In this document: positions 21,313 through 32,172 of the stretch, piece after piece
How the letters are laid out: each line of letters begins with the position of its first letter
Numbering within the stretch: position 1 is the first letter of the stretch
From: Sphingomonas sp. PL-96
GTDB lineage: Bacteria; Pseudomonadota; Alphaproteobacteria; Sphingomonadales; Sphingomonadaceae
Direction: 5' to 3'
DNA length: 64,000 nt
Assembly (NCBI RefSeq): GCF_020707215.1
Contig: NZ_JAJFET010000001.1
Coordinates: 1,054,001 to 1,118,000 of the forward strand
Program-made: the position numbers and the translations under genes
The notes under the pieces: generated by a model
The model's database searches: none
What the model saw: only the letters and a program-made list of their open reading frames with translations
Told to the model about the DNA's origin: nothing

Positions 21313-21489
21313 CTAGAATGACTCTCCATGTGGCGGCCGCAGCGCGCGGGGGTATCCGTAAGCGCGCCCTATCGCATCCGCTTTCCGGAACCGCAATCGC
21401 TCTCCGGTCGCTTTGCGTGTGCGCCGCGCCTGGCCTAAGGATGGGGACTCGCCCCACGGCGCCCGTTTCACCACAGGGAAAGTTTCTTG

Positions 21490-22965
21490 ATGCAGATCCG
21501 TTTCATCTCCTCGCGGCCCGCCGACGCGGCGGCGCTGGTGCTGCCGGTGGGCAAGGGCGGCGTCGCCAACCTGGGCGACGCGGGCCTGGACGGCGCCACG
21601 GCGGCGCTGGTGCGCGGAGCCGCCGAAAGCGCGCGCTTCGATGGCGAGCCGGGGACGATCGCCGAAATCTTTGTGCCGCAGGGCGAGGGTGCTGCCCGCG
21701 TCATCCTGCTCGGCACCGGCAATGGTGAGGGCGCGGACTTGGAGCGTGCCGGTGGCGCCCTGACCGCCCGCTACCTGACGGCAGCAATTCCCACGCTGGT
21801 CATCGACTTCTCGACGCTGTCGGCGTCGACGAGTGCCACCGCCGTCGCACGGCTGCTGGGTGCAGCGGAACAGCGCGGCTGGCGCCACGACATCTACCGC
21901 ACGCGCATGCCTGCGGCCGCCAAGCCGACGCTGGAGCGGATCGAGGTCGTCGCGGCTCCCGAGGGCATCGACGCGGCCTGGACCGATGCCAAGGCACTGA
22001 CCGACGGTCTTGCGCTCACGCGCATCCTGGTGAGCGAGCCGCCAAACGTCCTGTATCCCGAGAGCTTCGTCGAGCGCTGCCGCCATCTGGAGGAGCTGGG
22101 CATCGAGATCACCGTCCTCGACGAGGCAGCGATGCGCGAGCTCGGCATGGGCGCGCTTCTGGGCGTCAGCCAGGGCTCGGTGCGTGAGGCGCAGCTGCTC
22201 GCCATGCGCTGGAACGGCAAGGGCGAAGGCGACATCGACGTCGCGCTCGTCGGCAAGGGCGTGACCTTCGACACCGGCGGCATCTCGCTCAAGCCCGGTG
22301 CCGGCATGGAAGACATGAAGTGGGACATGGGCGGCGCCGGTGCGGTCGCTGGTGCCATGAAGGCGCTGGCGCTGCGCAAGGCAAAGGCGAACGTCATCGG
22401 CGTGTGCGGCCTGGTCGAGAACATGCCGGACGGCAACGCCCAGCGTCCGGGCGACATCGTCACCTCCATGTCCGGCCAGACGATCGAAGTGCTCAACACC
22501 GACGCAGAAGGCCGCTTGGTGCTGTGCGACGCGGTCACCTGGGTCCAGCGGACGCACAAGGTGAAGACGATCGTCGACCTGGCGACGCTGACCGGAGCGA
22601 TGATCATCGCGCTTGGCAACGAGCATGGCGGCCTGTTCGCCAACGACGACTCGCTTGCCGATCAACTGCTCGACGCCGGCAAGGCGACGGGCGACAAGCT
22701 GTGGCGCTTCCCGCTGTCGCCGGCCTACGACAAGCTGATCGACTCGCCGATCGCCGACATGAAGAACATCGGCGGCCGCGGCGCAGGCTCGATCACCGCC
22801 GCGCAGTTCATCGGCCGCTTCATCGAGCCGGAGGTCCGCTGGGCGCACCTCGACATCGCCGGCATGGTCTGGGCCGACAAGCCGGGCGTCGCCTGGGACA
22901 AGGGCGCGACCGGCTTCGGCGTGCGCGTCCTCGACCGCTTCGTGCGCGACCAGTTCGAAGGCTGA
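21490..22965 (+). CDS. pepA: Leucyl aminopeptidase (M17 family)
   Basis: Cytosolic di-metal aminopeptidase. The 491-residue product has the metal and substrate binding sequence GKGVTFDTGG (lysine near 257), DMGGAGAVAG, and the M17 signature NTDAEGRLVL (about 337-346). ATG 21490 is preceded by an in-frame TTG at 21487 that I do not use. The following holC gene begins 13 bases after the stop, so the two are probably cotranscribed, as is common in proteobacteria. Confidence 0.96.
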   Translation: MQIRFISSRPADAAALVLPVGKGGVANLGDAGLDGATAALVRGAAESARFDGEPGTIAEIFVPQGEGAARVILLGTGNGEGADLERAGGALTARYLTAAIPTLVIDFSTLSASTSATAVARLLGAAEQRGWRHDIYRTRMPAAAKPTLERIEVVAAPEGIDAAWTDAKALTDGLALTRILVSEPPNVLYPESFVERCRHLEELGIEITVLDEAAMRELGMGALLGVSQGSVREAQLLAMRWNGKGEGDIDVALVGKGVTFDTGGISLKPGAGMEDMKWDMGGAGAVAGAMKALALRKAKANVIGVCGLVENMPDGNAQRPGDIVTSMSGQTIEVLNTDAEGRLVLCDAVTWVQRTHKVKTIVDLATLTGAMIIALGNEHGGLFANDDSLADQLLDAGKATGDKLWRFPLSPAYDKLIDSPIADMKNIGGRGAGSITAAQFIGRFIEPEVRWAHLDIAGMVWADKPGVAWDKGATGFGVRVLDRFVRDQFEG

Positions 22966-22978
22966 TCGCGCAGCCGCC

Positions 22979-23419
22979 ATGCAGGTCGACTTCTATCACC
23001 TGACCCAGCTCCCGCTCGACCGTGCGCTGCCGCGCATTGCCGAGCGGGTGGTGACGGGGGGCGGTCGCCTGCTGGTGGTGGCCGAGCAGGAAGAAGCGCG
23101 GCAGGCGCTCGACCGCTGCCTTTGGGCCTATTCCCCCGAAAGCTTCCTGCCGCATGCACAGGCGGGCGGCGACAACGACGCGCGGCAGCCGGTGCTGATC
23201 GCCGCCGGGATCGAGCCCGCGAACGGGGCGCGCAACATCGCGCTTGCCGATGGTGTGTGGCGGGACGGCGCGCTCGACTTCGACCGCGCGTTCCACTTCT
23301 TTGACGAGGAGCGCATCGTTGAAGCGCGGCAGGCGTGGCGGGCGCTTGGCGAGCGGCCTGAGGTCGCGCGGCGCTATTGGAAGCAGAACGAGGGCGGCCG
23401 CTGGGAACAGGCGGCCTGA
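22979..23419 (+). CDS. holC: DNA polymerase III chi subunit
   Basis: Clamp-loader accessory subunit that contacts SSB. The 146-residue product carries the usual opening [20 protein letters not shown], a [21 protein letters not shown] segment, and [14 protein letters not shown] sequence near the C-terminus. Adjacent pepA supports the assignment, because pepA-holC is a frequent pair. Confidence 0.93.
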   Translation: MQVDFYHLTQLPLDRALPRIAERVVTGGGRLLVVAEQEEARQALDRCLWAYSPESFLPHAQAGGDNDARQPVLIAAGIEPANGARNIALADGVWRDGALDFDRAFHFFDEERIVEARQAWRALGERPEVARRYWKQNEGGRWEQAA

Positions 23420-23504
23420 CGCGCGGCGGGCTCTCGCTTGCATCCGATCGGTTGGGCGACTAGGGAGCCGCGACTTTCCAAACAGCCACCATCCAAGGAG
23501 CCGC

Positions 23505-23933
23505 ATGGCCATGGCCGCGACCCGCACGTTTTCGATCATCAAGCCCGACGCCACCCGCCGCAACCTGACGGGCGCCGTCACCAAGATGCTGGAGGAAGCC
23601 GGCCTGCGCGTCGTCGCGTCCAAGCGCATCCAGATGACCCAGGAGCAGGCCGAGGGCTTCTACGCGGTCCACAAGGAGCGCCCGTTCTTCAACGACCTCG
23701 TTTCCTTCATGATCTCCGGCCCGGTCGTCGTGCAGGTGCTCGAGGGTGAAGACGCCGTGAAGCGCAACCGCGACATCATGGGCGCGACCAACCCGGCGAA
23801 CGCCGACGCCGGCACGATCCGCAAGGAACTCGCCGAGTCGATCGAAGCCAATTCGGTCCATGGTTCGGATTCGGAAGAGAATGCCGCGATCGAGATCGCC
23901 TATTTCTTCAAGCCGGAAGAAATCGTCGGCTGA
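23505..23933 (+). CDS. ndk: Nucleoside diphosphate kinase
   Basis: Transfers the gamma-phosphate between nucleoside triphosphates and diphosphates through a phosphohistidine. The 142-residue product shows [11 protein letters not shown], the [14 protein letters not shown] loop, and the active histidine H119 in [11 protein letters not shown] 23505 follows AAGGAG by four bases; ATG 23511 is the alternative, two residues shorter, with slightly better spacing. A rho-independent terminator follows 40 bases after the stop. Confidence 0.97.
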   Translation: MAMAATRTFSIIKPDATRRNLTGAVTKMLEEAGLRVVASKRIQMTQEQAEGFYAVHKERPFFNDLVSFMISGPVVVQVLEGEDAVKRNRDIMGATNPANADAGTIRKELAESIEANSVHGSDSEENAAIEIAYFFKPEEIVG

Positions 23934-23973
23934 TCGGGCCGCCGCTCGCACGGGCGGCGATCGAGACGAGAAA

Positions 23974-24010
23974 GGGCGCTGCTCCGATCTGGAGCGGCGC
24001 CCTATTTCGT
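23974..24010. terminator. Intrinsic terminator after ndk, shared with the convergent gene
   Basis: Stem of 12 bp: 23974-23985 pairs with 23991-24002 (one G-T wobble) around the loop GATCT, followed by TATTTCGTTT. On the minus strand the hairpin begins at the stop codon of the convergent unknown gene, preceded by an A-rich GAGAAAG that reads as CTTTCTC after the stem, so it can serve both directions. Confidence 0.75.
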
Positions 24011-24631
24011 TTGGGGAAGCCCGAGGCGACGGCGTTCCGCCGCCCACAGGCTCTCGAGCCGGGCATCCGACTGGGCGCCGGGCTTGCGCTGCTTGAGGGT
24101 GACGCCCTGAAGCTTCAGCGTACGACCGCCGATCAGGTGGCCCTCGGTCGCGAACACGAGTTCGTAGATCGCGCTGTCCTCGCGCTGGACGTCGCCGTCC
24201 CAATATTGGCTGTCGATGCGGACGGGCAGGCGCCCCTGGATTGCGTCCGCGCCCCCGTCCGTCAGCTTGAGCAGCGGCGCTGCGATCCGGTCCGAATCGA
24301 TCCGGGTGTCGAGCACGCCGTCCTTGGCCGGCACCTTCAGCGACGGCGGGAACTGCACCTCGATCCGCTCGATCCGGTGGTTGGCATCGCTGAGTTGAAG
24401 GGTGCGGCCGCTGTTCCCCGGCGTCCCCACCAGCGTGACGAGTTGCGCGACGTGCGCCTCCGCACTGGCAGCCGCTTCCTGACGCGCGGCTTCCTCGGCG
24501 CGCTCGATCTGGCTATCCTTGCGCGACGAGACGTTGTTCCACAGCGTCAGTGCCGAGATCACCAGCGCGGCCACGCCGACAATTTCTGCCAGCGTCAGCC
24601 AGCGCCAGCGCTTGCGGGGTGCCTCGCTCAC
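24002..24631 (-). CDS. Hypothetical membrane-anchored protein downstream of purN
   Basis: Not recognised. The 209-residue product from GTG 24631 has a short basic cytoplasmic start (APRKRWRW), one membrane segment (about residues 14-33: EIVGVAALVISALTLWNN), a charged coiled-coil stretch (about 34-60) and a periplasmic domain rich in beta strands with no cysteines. The GTG overlaps the purN stop as GTGA, so translation is coupled to purN and the gene probably belongs to the purM-purN transcript. The link with purine synthesis may be only transcriptional. Confidence 0.75.
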   Translation of the reverse strand: MSEAPRKRWRWLTLAEIVGVAALVISALTLWNNVSSRKDSQIERAEEAARQEAAASAEAHVAQLVTLVGTPGNSGRTLQLSDANHRIERIEVQFPPSLKVPAKDGVLDTRIDSDRIAAPLLKLTDGGADAIQGRLPVRIDSQYWDGDVQREDSAIYELVFATEGHLIGGRTLKLQGVTLKQRKPGAQSDARLESLWAAERRRLGLPQTK

Positions 24632-25476
24632 CGGCCGCCGGCCTCCAGCAGCGCCGCGGGAGCCGTCACCTCCCACCCGTGTGCGATCGCGTCTTCCACG
24701 GCCGTCCAATCGACTTCGCCGGCAAGTGCGATGCTGCGCCAGCCGTCCGCGGTACGGACCTCCAGCGTGTTGTCGTCTGCCATGCGCGCAAAGACTGCGT
24801 GTTCGACGGTGAAGCTCGGCCGCCCGTCGGTGGGCGCTTCCTCGGCACCAGGGAGCACGAGTGCGGTGCTGCGAATGCGATCGAGAGGCTGGTCGGTCAT
24901 GCTCCGCACGAACTCCGCTAGGATCTGGGGGTAGAGCCGATGTTCCTCCACCAGCACGCGCGCCGCAAGCGTCTCCGCGGTATCCCCGGCGTGGATCGGG
25001 ACCTCGGCCTGGCCAAGCACTGCGCCCGCGTCGAGCTCCTCGGTTACCACATGCACCGAGCAGCCGGCGACCGCGTCCCCGGCCTCGATCGCCCGCGCGT
25101 GCGTGTCGAGCCCCTTGTACTTGGGCAGCAGCGACGGATGGATGTTGAGGATCCGCCCCGCCCAGCGTTCGACGAACGCCGGAGACAGCAGCCGCATATA
25201 GCCAGCGAGCGCGATCAGCTCGACGCCAGCGTCGCGCAAGGCGGTGTCGATCCGTGCCTCATACTCCGCCTTCGGCATGCCCTTGGGGCTCTGTGCGAAG
25301 GTCGCGATGCCGCGTTCCGCCGCCCAGGTCAGACCGGCCGCTTCGGGCTTGTCACTGGCGACCAGCGCCACCGCAAACGGGCAGTCCGGCGCCGCAGCAG
25401 CCTCGACCAGCGCCGCCATGTTCGACCCGCGACCGGAGATCAGGATGCCGAGCTTGCGCCGCACAGCGTCAGCCAA
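24628..25476 (-). CDS. purN: Phosphoribosylglycinamide formyltransferase with C-terminal extension
   Basis: Transfers formyl from 10-formyl-THF to GAR in purine synthesis. The catalytic residues N111, H113 ([12 protein letters not shown]) and D149 ([10 protein letters not shown]) are present, and phosphate binding is ISGRGSNM (13-20). Length 282 exceeds the usual 190-215 because about 80 residues follow the catalytic domain (from about 205), ending [25 protein letters not shown]. The extension has no motif I recognise. The start overlaps the purM end by 8 bases. Confidence 0.95.
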   Translation of the reverse strand: MADAVRRKLGILISGRGSNMAALVEAAAAPDCPFAVALVASDKPEAAGLTWAAERGIATFAQSPKGMPKAEYEARIDTALRDAGVELIALAGYMRLLSPAFVERWAGRILNIHPSLLPKYKGLDTHARAIEAGDAVAGCSVHVVTEELDAGAVLGQAEVPIHAGDTAETLAARVLVEEHRLYPQILAEFVRSMTDQPLDRIRSTALVLPGAEEAPTDGRPSFTVEHAVFARMADDNTLEVRTADGWRSIALAGEVDWTAVEDAIAHGWEVTAPAALLEAGGR

Positions 25477-26575
25477 GGTGAGTCGCCGACCAGTCGCCGC
25501 GCGCGCTCCAGGTGCCGGCGCTGCCGGTCACCGTGCAGCCGCAGTCGCCGGCCTCGACCGAGCCGATGCGGAACACCTGCTCGCCGGCTCCGGCCAGGGC
25601 CGTCGCCACGCCCTCGGCCTCGTCCGCTGCGACCAGCACGGCCATGCCGATGCCGCAGTTGAAGGTTCGCGCCATTTCCTCCGGCTCGATCGCGCCCTGC
25701 GCCTGCAGGAACGCCATCAGCCGCGGCTGCGCCCAGGCATCGGCATCGACGCGAGCGTGGCAGCCCTCGGGCAGGACGCGCGGGATATTCTCGAGCAGGC
25801 CGCCGCCGGTGATATGGGCGAGGCCGTGGATGCGTTCCGCACGCAGCAGCGGGAGCAGACTCTTCACGTAAATGCGGGTCGGCGCCATCAGCGCGTCGAT
25901 CAGCAGTCGCTCCTGATCGAACAGCGCCGGGCGGTCGAGCTTCCAGCCCTTGTCGGCCGCAAGCCGGCGGACCAGCGAGAAGCCGTTGGAGTGCACGCCC
26001 GAGGACGCGAGACCCAGGATCACGTCGCCCGCCTGGACACGTCCCTTGGTCAGCAGCTGCTCGCGCTCGACCGCGCCCACACAGAAGCCCGCGAGGTCAT
26101 AATCGTCGGCGGCATACATGCCCGGCATCTCCGCGGTTTCGCCGCCGATCAGCGCGCAGCCGGCCTGGCGGCACCCTTCCGCGATCGAGGCGATCACGCG
26201 CTCGGCGACGTCCGCCTCCAGCTTGCCCGTCGCGTAATAGTCGAGAAAGAACAGCGGTTCGGCGCCCTGCACGATCAGGTCGTTGGCGCACATGGCGACC
26301 AGGTCGATGCCGACGCCGTCATGCGAATTGTGCTCGATCGCCAGCTTGAGCTTGGTGCCGACGCCATCGTTGGCGGCCACCAGCAGCGGGTCCTTGAAGC
26401 CCGCGGCCTTGGGATCGAAGATGCCGCCGAAGCCGCCCAGGTCGGCGTCGGCGCCGCTCCGGCGGGTGGAGCGGGCAAGCGGCGCGATGGCACGGACCAA
26501 GGCGTTGCCTGCGGCGATCGAAACGCCGGCTCCGGCGTAGGTATAGGGCGTCGCGCCCGCGTCTTCGGTGCTCAT
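25469..26575 (-). CDS. purM: Phosphoribosylformylglycinamidine cyclo-ligase
   Basis: AIR synthetase, ATP-dependent ring closure to aminoimidazole ribotide. The 368-residue product shows the ATP-binding [12 protein letters not shown] segment, [12 protein letters not shown], and [18 protein letters not shown]. The open frame continues upstream to 27151 but that part is the antisense of the next gene; the family start is ATG 26575 ([18 protein letters not shown]). Divergent from the DUF2066 gene with only 61 bp between starts, so both promoters are compact. Confidence 0.96.
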   Translation of the reverse strand: MSTEDAGATPYTYAGAGVSIAAGNALVRAIAPLARSTRRSGADADLGGFGGIFDPKAAGFKDPLLVAANDGVGTKLKLAIEHNSHDGVGIDLVAMCANDLIVQGAEPLFFLDYYATGKLEADVAERVIASIAEGCRQAGCALIGGETAEMPGMYAADDYDLAGFCVGAVEREQLLTKGRVQAGDVILGLASSGVHSNGFSLVRRLAADKGWKLDRPALFDQERLLIDALMAPTRIYVKSLLPLLRAERIHGLAHITGGGLLENIPRVLPEGCHARVDADAWAQPRLMAFLQAQGAIEPEEMARTFNCGIGMAVLVAADEAEGVATALAGAGEQVFRIGSVEAGDCGCTVTGSAGTWSARGDWSATHLG

Positions 26576-26636
26576 GGGCGAGCGACTAGCCATATCCTGC
26601 TTGGATTTCCACGCCCGCTTCGTCAAAAGGCGGCCG

Positions 26637-27896
26637 ATGTCTCGCTTTCCCCGAACCCTGCGTGCCGGCCTGCTGGTAGCACTCCTTGCCAGCGGCGGTG
26701 CCGTGATCGCGCAGATCGAGGACGGCGGCCGCGGCGTCGCGCCGATCGCAAGTTCCGGGAGTTTCGAGGTTTCCGGCGTCCGCGTCGATGTTTCCGGCGC
26801 CAATGCAGAGGCTGCGCGGACTGCCGGCTGGCGCCTCGCCCAGCGCAAGGGCTGGGACATGCTGTCGCGGCGGCTGACCGGCCGGGCGGGGTCGTTGTCC
26901 GACTCGGCGCTCGATTCGCTGGTCAGCGGAATCGTGGTCGAAGACGAGCAGATCGGCCCCAATCGGTACATCGCGAAGCTGGGCGTGCTGTTCAACCGCG
27001 GCCGGGCGGGTTCCATCCTGGGCGTCGCCGGCGAAACGCTGCGCTCCCCCGCACTGCTGGTCGTGCCGCTGCAGATCTCCGGCGGCGCGGGCACCGTATT
27101 CGAACGCGCCACGCCCTGGCAGGAGGCTTGGGCGCGCTTCCGCACGGGCAACAGCGTGATCGACTATGTCCGCCTGACCGGAACCGGCCCCGACGCGCTG
27201 CTCGTCAACGCCGGCCAGGTGAGTCGCCGCGGACGTGGCTGGTGGCGCACGATCCTGGACCAATATGGCGCGGCCGATGTGCTGGTGCCGCAGGTCAAGC
27301 TGCGCCGCCAATGGCCCGGCGGCCCCGTCATCGGCGAGTTCTCGGCCGGTTATGGCCCCGACCATCACGTACTGACTCGCTTCACCCTGAAGGTCGATCG
27401 CGCCGAGACGCTGCCGGCCCTGCTCGACGAAGGCGTGCGCCGCATCGATGCCGCCTATCAGCAGGCGCTGCGCCAGGGGCAGCTGCGCACCGACGCCGCG
27501 CTCAGCGCGCCGCCGCCGGGCCAGCCGCTGCCGACGCCGGTGGTGCCGACGCAAGGTACCGACCCGACCATGGGAGACCTCGCGGTCACGCCGCCCGATG
27601 GCCGCGCGACATTGTCGATCCAGTTCGACACGCCCGGTGTCGGGGCCGTTGCCGCTTCAGAAGCCTCGGTGCGCGCGGTGGCCGGCGTGCGCTCGGCCGT
27701 GACGACGAGTCTGGCGCTCGGCGGCGTGTCGGTGATGCGCGTGGTGTTCGACGGCGACCCCGCGGTTCTGGCCGCCGCGCTCCAGGCTCGGGGCTGGCAG
27801 GTGACGCAGGGCGGGGGCGTGCTGCGCATTCGCCGTGCGGCCGGCACCCCGACGCCGACGCCCTCTGCCGCGCCGGCGGCACCTGCGGGCGGCTGA
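26637..27896 (+). CDS. DUF2066 domain-containing secreted protein
   Basis: Periplasmic or membrane-associated protein of unknown function. The 419-residue product begins with a signal sequence ([21 protein letters not shown]), has the DUF2066 region (about 40-270: [44 protein letters not shown]), and after a Pro-rich linker a small domain with alternating strands ([11 protein letters not shown]) near the C-terminus. ATG 26637 replaces the longer frame. It overlaps hdaA by one base (TGATG), an arrangement seen in other alphaproteobacteria, so expression is coupled. Confidence 0.85.
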   Translation: MSRFPRTLRAGLLVALLASGGAVIAQIEDGGRGVAPIASSGSFEVSGVRVDVSGANAEAARTAGWRLAQRKGWDMLSRRLTGRAGSLSDSALDSLVSGIVVEDEQIGPNRYIAKLGVLFNRGRAGSILGVAGETLRSPALLVVPLQISGGAGTVFERATPWQEAWARFRTGNSVIDYVRLTGTGPDALLVNAGQVSRRGRGWWRTILDQYGAADVLVPQVKLRRQWPGGPVIGEFSAGYGPDHHVLTRFTLKVDRAETLPALLDEGVRRIDAAYQQALRQGQLRTDAALSAPPPGQPLPTPVVPTQGTDPTMGDLAVTPPDGRATLSIQFDTPGVGAVAASEASVRAVAGVRSAVTTSLALGGVSVMRVVFDGDPAVLAAALQARGWQVTQGGGVLRIRRAAGTPTPTPSAAPAAPAGG

Positions 27897-28534
27897 TGCA
27901 GCTCGACTTGCCCCTCGGCCAGCCGGTGGGTGCGCGGGCGGACGAATTCCTGGTGAGCGACGTGAACGCGCGCGCCGTCCAGCACCTGGAACATTGGGGC
28001 AGCTGGCCGGTGATGGCAGCGCTGCTGGTCGGCCCGCGCAAGTCGGGCCGGTCGCTCCTGGCCCGGTTGTTCGCGCTGCGTACCGGCGGCGCGGTCGTGG
28101 ACGATGCCGAGCGCCAGGGCGAGGTCGACATCTTCCACGCGTGGAACCAGGCCCAGGCGGAGCACCGGCCGCTGCTGATCGTAGCGGATGCGCCGCCGCC
28201 CGATTGGGAAATCCGTTTGCCGGACCTTCGCTCGCGCATCGGGGCCACCCCGGTGCTCACCCTCGGCCTGCCGGACGCACGGCTGGTGGCGTCTCTCCTC
28301 GACTATCTGTTTGAACGTCGCGAAATTGTCGCAGGCCCGGGGCTAATCGACTGGATCACTCGGCGGGTCGAACGGAGCTACATCAGCATCCTCGGCGTTG
28401 TCGAAGCGTTGGAGGAAGACGCCATGGTTCGACAGAACCGGCGCCTTTCGATCGCGACTGCCCGGCCGGTGCTGACCAAGGCGGGGCTGGTACCGATCGG
28501 CCCGGCGGCGAGCATGGAACACGAGGGAGCCTGA
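27896..28534 (+). CDS. hdaA: HdaA, DnaA-related replication regulator
   Basis: Hda-like AAA+ protein that, bound to the sliding clamp, promotes ATP hydrolysis by DnaA to prevent re-initiation. The 212-residue product has the N-terminal clamp-binding pattern QLDLPL (residues 2-7), a Walker A variant GPRKSGRS (46-53), a Walker B-like LLIVADAPP and the sensor/lid arrangement of the DnaA family, but no DNA-binding domain IV. It begins within the DUF2066 stop and is 3 bases from ppk1, giving a tight DUF2066-hdaA-ppk-ppx operon. Confidence 0.9.
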   Translation: MQLDLPLGQPVGARADEFLVSDVNARAVQHLEHWGSWPVMAALLVGPRKSGRSLLARLFALRTGGAVVDDAERQGEVDIFHAWNQAQAEHRPLLIVADAPPPDWEIRLPDLRSRIGATPVLTLGLPDARLVASLLDYLFERREIVAGPGLIDWITRRVERSYISILGVVEALEEDAMVRQNRRLSIATARPVLTKAGLVPIGPAASMEHEGA

Positions 28535-28537
28535 AGC

Positions 28538-30661
28538 GTGGCGGATACTGGCCAAGGATATTTCAACCGAGAACTTTCCTGGCTAGCGTTCAACCGGCGC
28601 GTTCTGGAAGAGGCCTGCAACACCGCGCATCCGCTGCTGGAGCGGCTGCGGTTCCTGTCCATCTCCGCAAGCAATCTGGACGAGTTCTTCATGGTCCGGG
28701 TGGCGGGCCTGAAGGGGCAGATGCTCCAGGGCGTGGAGCTTAAGTCGATCGACGGCCTCACCCCGGCGCAGCAGCTGGCCGCGATCGTCGAGGACGCGAC
28801 GGCACTGGTCGCCAGCCAGCAGCGGATCTGGGACGATCTGGCAGAGGCGCTGGGCGAAGCCGGCATCTTCGTGCTGGAAGGCGACGCCATCACCGGAGAG
28901 GCGGAGACGTGGCTGCGGCGCCACTTCCAGGATCAGCTGTTCCCGATGATTACCCCCCAGGCGCTGGATCCGGCGCACCCCTTTCCGTTCATTCCGAACC
29001 AGGGGTCGAGTGTGATTTTCGACCTCATCCGCATTGCGGATCGCGTCGAAGTGCGCGAGCTGGTGCTGCTGCCCACTGCGGTGCCGCGCTTCGTCCGCCT
29101 GCCGGGGATGCCCGCCCGGTACGTGCCGATCGAGACGGTGATCAAGCGTTTCTCCTCGCTGCTGTTCCCGGGCTATGAAGTGGTCGCTTCGGCCGATTTC
29201 CGAGTGTTGCGCGACAGCGACATCGAGCTGGAGGAGGAAGCCGAGGACCTGGTCCTGTACTTCCGCTCCGCCATCAAGCGCCGCCGGCGCGGCCGGGTCA
29301 TCCGGCTTGAGGTGGAAAGCGACATCAGCGACGACCTGCTGAGTGTCCTCAAGGAGGAGCTCGGCGGCAGCGACGCGTTGCTGATCGAGAAGAGCGGGTT
29401 CCTGGGGCTCGGCGACCTCTCCTTCCTGGTCGAGGAAGACCGGCCGGAATTGAAGTTCCCGTCGTTCAGTCCACGCTTTCCGGAGCGGATCCGCGAGTTC
29501 GGAGGCGACTGCTTTGCCGCGATCCGGTCCAAGGACATCGTCGTCCACCATCCTTACGAGACCTTCGACGTGGTGCTCGCCTTCCTGAAACAGGCGGCGG
29601 TCGACCCGGACGTGCTCGCGATCAAGCAGACGCTGTACCGTGCAGGCAAGCAATCGGCGGTGGTAAACGCGCTGATCGCCGCGGCAGAGGCGGGCAAGTC
29701 CGTCACGGCCGTGGTCGAACTCAAGGCGCGATTCGACGAGGAGCAGAACCTCTATTGGGCATCCGCGCTGGAGCGGGCAGGGGTGCAGGTCGTCTATGGC
29801 TTCATCGACTGGAAGACCCACGCCAAGATCTCGATGGTGGTCCGGCGCGAGGACGGCGGCGTGCGGACCTACTGCCATTTCGGCACCGGCAACTATCACC
29901 CGGTGACCGCCCGCATCTACACCGACCTGAGCTTCTTCACCGCAGACCCGGTGATCGGACGGGACGCCGTTCAGGTGTTCAACTACATCACCGGCTATGT
30001 CGAACCTGCGCATCTTGAGCGGCTGGCGATCTCGCCGCGCAACCTGCGTAACCGGCTGATCGAGCTTATCGAGGGCGAGATCACCCATGCAAAGGCGGGG
30101 CGGCGGGGCGCGATCTGGGCGAAGATGAACTCGCTCGTCGACCCGGCGGTGATCGACAAGCTCTATGAAGCCAGCAACGCAGGGGTCGAGATCGAGCTGA
30201 TCATCCGCGGCATCTGCTGCCTGCGGCCGCGCGTGCCCGGTATGTCCGAGAACATCCGGGTCAAGTCGATCGTCGGGCGCTTCCTTGAGCACAGCCGCAT
30301 CTGGGCGTTTGGCAATGGCGATGCCCTGCCCAACGACGATGCCCTGCTGTTCATCTCTTCGGCCGACTGGATGCCCCGCAACTTCGACCGGCGAGTGGAA
30401 TATCTGCTGCCGATCACCAACCCGACCGTGCACGAACAGGTGCTCGACCAGGTGATGCTCGCCAACCTCATCGACGAGGAACAGAGCTGGGAGCTTCAGT
30501 CCGACGGCAGCTATCATCGGGTGGAGGTGGAGGGGCCGGGCTTCAACCTGCACCGCTATTTCATGACCAATCCGTCGCTTTCCGGTCGTGGCGCGGCGCT
30601 CGACGACACCATGCCGCAGGAGCTATCGCTGCGGCAGCATCTTACCGAACAGGACGGGTGA
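28538..30661 (+). CDS. ppk1: Polyphosphate kinase 1
   Basis: Reversible polymerisation of the ATP gamma-phosphate into inorganic polyphosphate at the inner membrane. The 707-residue product has the N-terminal [18 protein letters not shown], and the autophosphorylated histidine region HFGTGNYHP (about 447-455). The GTG start at 28538 lies three bases after the hdaA stop. The next gene, Ppx, overlaps it by four bases, so synthesis and breakdown of polyphosphate are encoded together. Confidence 0.96.
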   Translation: MADTGQGYFNRELSWLAFNRRVLEEACNTAHPLLERLRFLSISASNLDEFFMVRVAGLKGQMLQGVELKSIDGLTPAQQLAAIVEDATALVASQQRIWDDLAEALGEAGIFVLEGDAITGEAETWLRRHFQDQLFPMITPQALDPAHPFPFIPNQGSSVIFDLIRIADRVEVRELVLLPTAVPRFVRLPGMPARYVPIETVIKRFSSLLFPGYEVVASADFRVLRDSDIELEEEAEDLVLYFRSAIKRRRRGRVIRLEVESDISDDLLSVLKEELGGSDALLIEKSGFLGLGDLSFLVEEDRPELKFPSFSPRFPERIREFGGDCFAAIRSKDIVVHHPYETFDVVLAFLKQAAVDPDVLAIKQTLYRAGKQSAVVNALIAAAEAGKSVTAVVELKARFDEEQNLYWASALERAGVQVVYGFIDWKTHAKISMVVRREDGGVRTYCHFGTGNYHPVTARIYTDLSFFTADPVIGRDAVQVFNYITGYVEPAHLERLAISPRNLRNRLIELIEGEITHAKAGRRGAIWAKMNSLVDPAVIDKLYEASNAGVEIELIIRGICCLRPRVPGMSENIRVKSIVGRFLEHSRIWAFGNGDALPNDDALLFISSADWMPRNFDRRVEYLLPITNPTVHEQVLDQVMLANLIDEEQSWELQSDGSYHRVEVEGPGFNLHRYFMTNPSLSGRGAALDDTMPQELSLRQHLTEQDG

Positions 30662-32169
30662 TCATGGCCCTGCTTACCCGCCTCCGCAGCCCCGCACCGC
30701 GCCCTCTGGAAGGTGTTCGCGCGCGCAACGCGATCATCGACATCGGCTCCAACTCGGTCCGGCTGGTAGTCTACAACGGCCCCCCGCGGCTGCCCTCGGT
30801 GCTGTTCAACGAAAAGGTCCTGGCCGGGCTTGGCGGCTCGCTGAGCCGCACCGGCAGCATCGATCTCAAGGCCATGTCGATGGCCGCGACGGCACTTGCG
30901 CGGTTCGCCTGGCTTACGCGCGAAATGGAGGTTCCGGACGTCCGCACCGTCGCGACCGCAGCCGTGCGCGACGCCAGCAACGGGTCGGAGCTGATCGCCC
31001 TTGCCGCGGCGGAAGGACTGGAGGTCGAGATCCTGCCCGGCGAGGCCGAGGCGGTAGGCGCGGGCTATGGCGTCCTTTCGGCGTTTCCCGAGGCGGACGG
31101 GATCGTCGGTGACCTGGGTGGAGGAAGCCTGGAACTGGTGCGCGTGCGGGCTGGACGGGTGTGGGAACGCACGTCCTTTCCATTGGGCGTCCTGCGGATT
31201 GCCGCAATCCGCGACAAGGGCAAGGATGCGCTCGAACGCCATGTGGCACAGGTGCTCAAGACGAGCGGCTGGACGGGGCAGGGCAAGGGCCTGCCCTTCT
31301 ATCTGGTGGGCGGCTCCTGGCGCGGGCTGACGCAGCTCGACATGCACCTCACCCGCTACCCGCTGCCGATCGTCAACGGCTATGCCATGTCGGCGGCGCG
31401 GATCCGTGCCCTCGCGAACATGCTCACGACCATGCCGCGACAGGATTTGAAGGCGGTACCGAAGCTTTCATCCGGGCGTATCCCGATGCTGGGCGACGCT
31501 GCGGCACTGCTTTCAACCGTGCTGTCGGGCCTCGGGTGCGACCGGACGGTCACGTCCTCGTTCGGCTTGCGGGAGGGGTTGCTGTACCAGTCGCTCGATC
31601 CGGTCGCGCAGCGGGAGGATCCGCTGCTTGCGGCGGCGCGGGCGGAAGGACGGCGTCTGTCGCGCTTCGAGGAGCATGGCGATCTGCTCGATCAGTGGAT
31701 CGCCCCCCTGTTCACCGACGAGGCGCCCGATCTTGCGAGGTTGCGCCACGTTGCCTGCCTGCTGGGCGATGTGGGCTGGGATGCGAACCCGGACTTTCGC
31801 GCGGAACGCGGCGTAGAGATTGCGCTGCACGGGCAATGGGTGGCGATCGATCCCGCCGGGCGGGCGATGGTCGCGCAGGCGCTGCATACGGCATTCGGAG
31901 GCGGCAGCGACGTACCGGAAGTGCTCGGCACGCTGGCACCGCCCGCGGCATTGGAGACTGCGCGGCGGTGGGGCTTGGCGATGCGCCTGGGGCAGCGGTT
32001 GAGTGGGGGCGTCGCCGGCCCGCTCGACCGCACCCGGCTGGCGCGCAGCAGCGAGACGATCCAGCTCGGCTATGCTCCCGCCGACGCGGCGCTCTATGGG
32101 GAGGCCGTGGAGAAGCGCCACAAGACGCTGGCCGCAGCCTTCGGGTTGAAGGCTGCGGCGGGCTGCTGA
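30658..32169 (+). CDS. ppx: Exopolyphosphatase / pppGpp phosphohydrolase (Ppx/GppA family)
   Basis: Releases terminal phosphate from polyphosphate or converts pppGpp to ppGpp. The 503-residue product has the ASKHA phosphate loops [12 protein letters not shown] (about 25-36) and [11 protein letters not shown] (about 150), followed by an HD-like helical C-terminal half. GTG 30658 overlaps the ppk stop (GTGA) with AGGA upstream; ATG 30664 is an alternative two codons later. Ppx and GppA activities cannot be separated by sequence alone; linkage to ppk1 favours Ppx. Confidence 0.92.
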   Translation: MIMALLTRLRSPAPRPLEGVRARNAIIDIGSNSVRLVVYNGPPRLPSVLFNEKVLAGLGGSLSRTGSIDLKAMSMAATALARFAWLTREMEVPDVRTVATAAVRDASNGSELIALAAAEGLEVEILPGEAEAVGAGYGVLSAFPEADGIVGDLGGGSLELVRVRAGRVWERTSFPLGVLRIAAIRDKGKDALERHVAQVLKTSGWTGQGKGLPFYLVGGSWRGLTQLDMHLTRYPLPIVNGYAMSAARIRALANMLTTMPRQDLKAVPKLSSGRIPMLGDAAALLSTVLSGLGCDRTVTSSFGLREGLLYQSLDPVAQREDPLLAAARAEGRRLSRFEEHGDLLDQWIAPLFTDEAPDLARLRHVACLLGDVGWDANPDFRAERGVEIALHGQWVAIDPAGRAMVAQALHTAFGGGSDVPEVLGTLAPPAALETARRWGLAMRLGQRLSGGVAGPLDRTRLARSSETIQLGYAPADAALYGEAVEKRHKTLAAAFGLKAAAGC

Positions 32170-32172
32170 GGC

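Noticed and set aside
25244..27895. Open frame of more than 880 codons on the plus strand running into hdaA
   Set aside because: It is antisense to purM and overlaps DUF2066 in another frame; the sequence is Arg/Pro/Ala-rich without motifs. Only the last 212 codons (HdaA) are real.
28583..30553. 656-codon open frame antisense to ppk1
   Set aside because: High G+C leaves the antisense frame open; the product has no domain, and ppk1 is unmistakable on the other strand.
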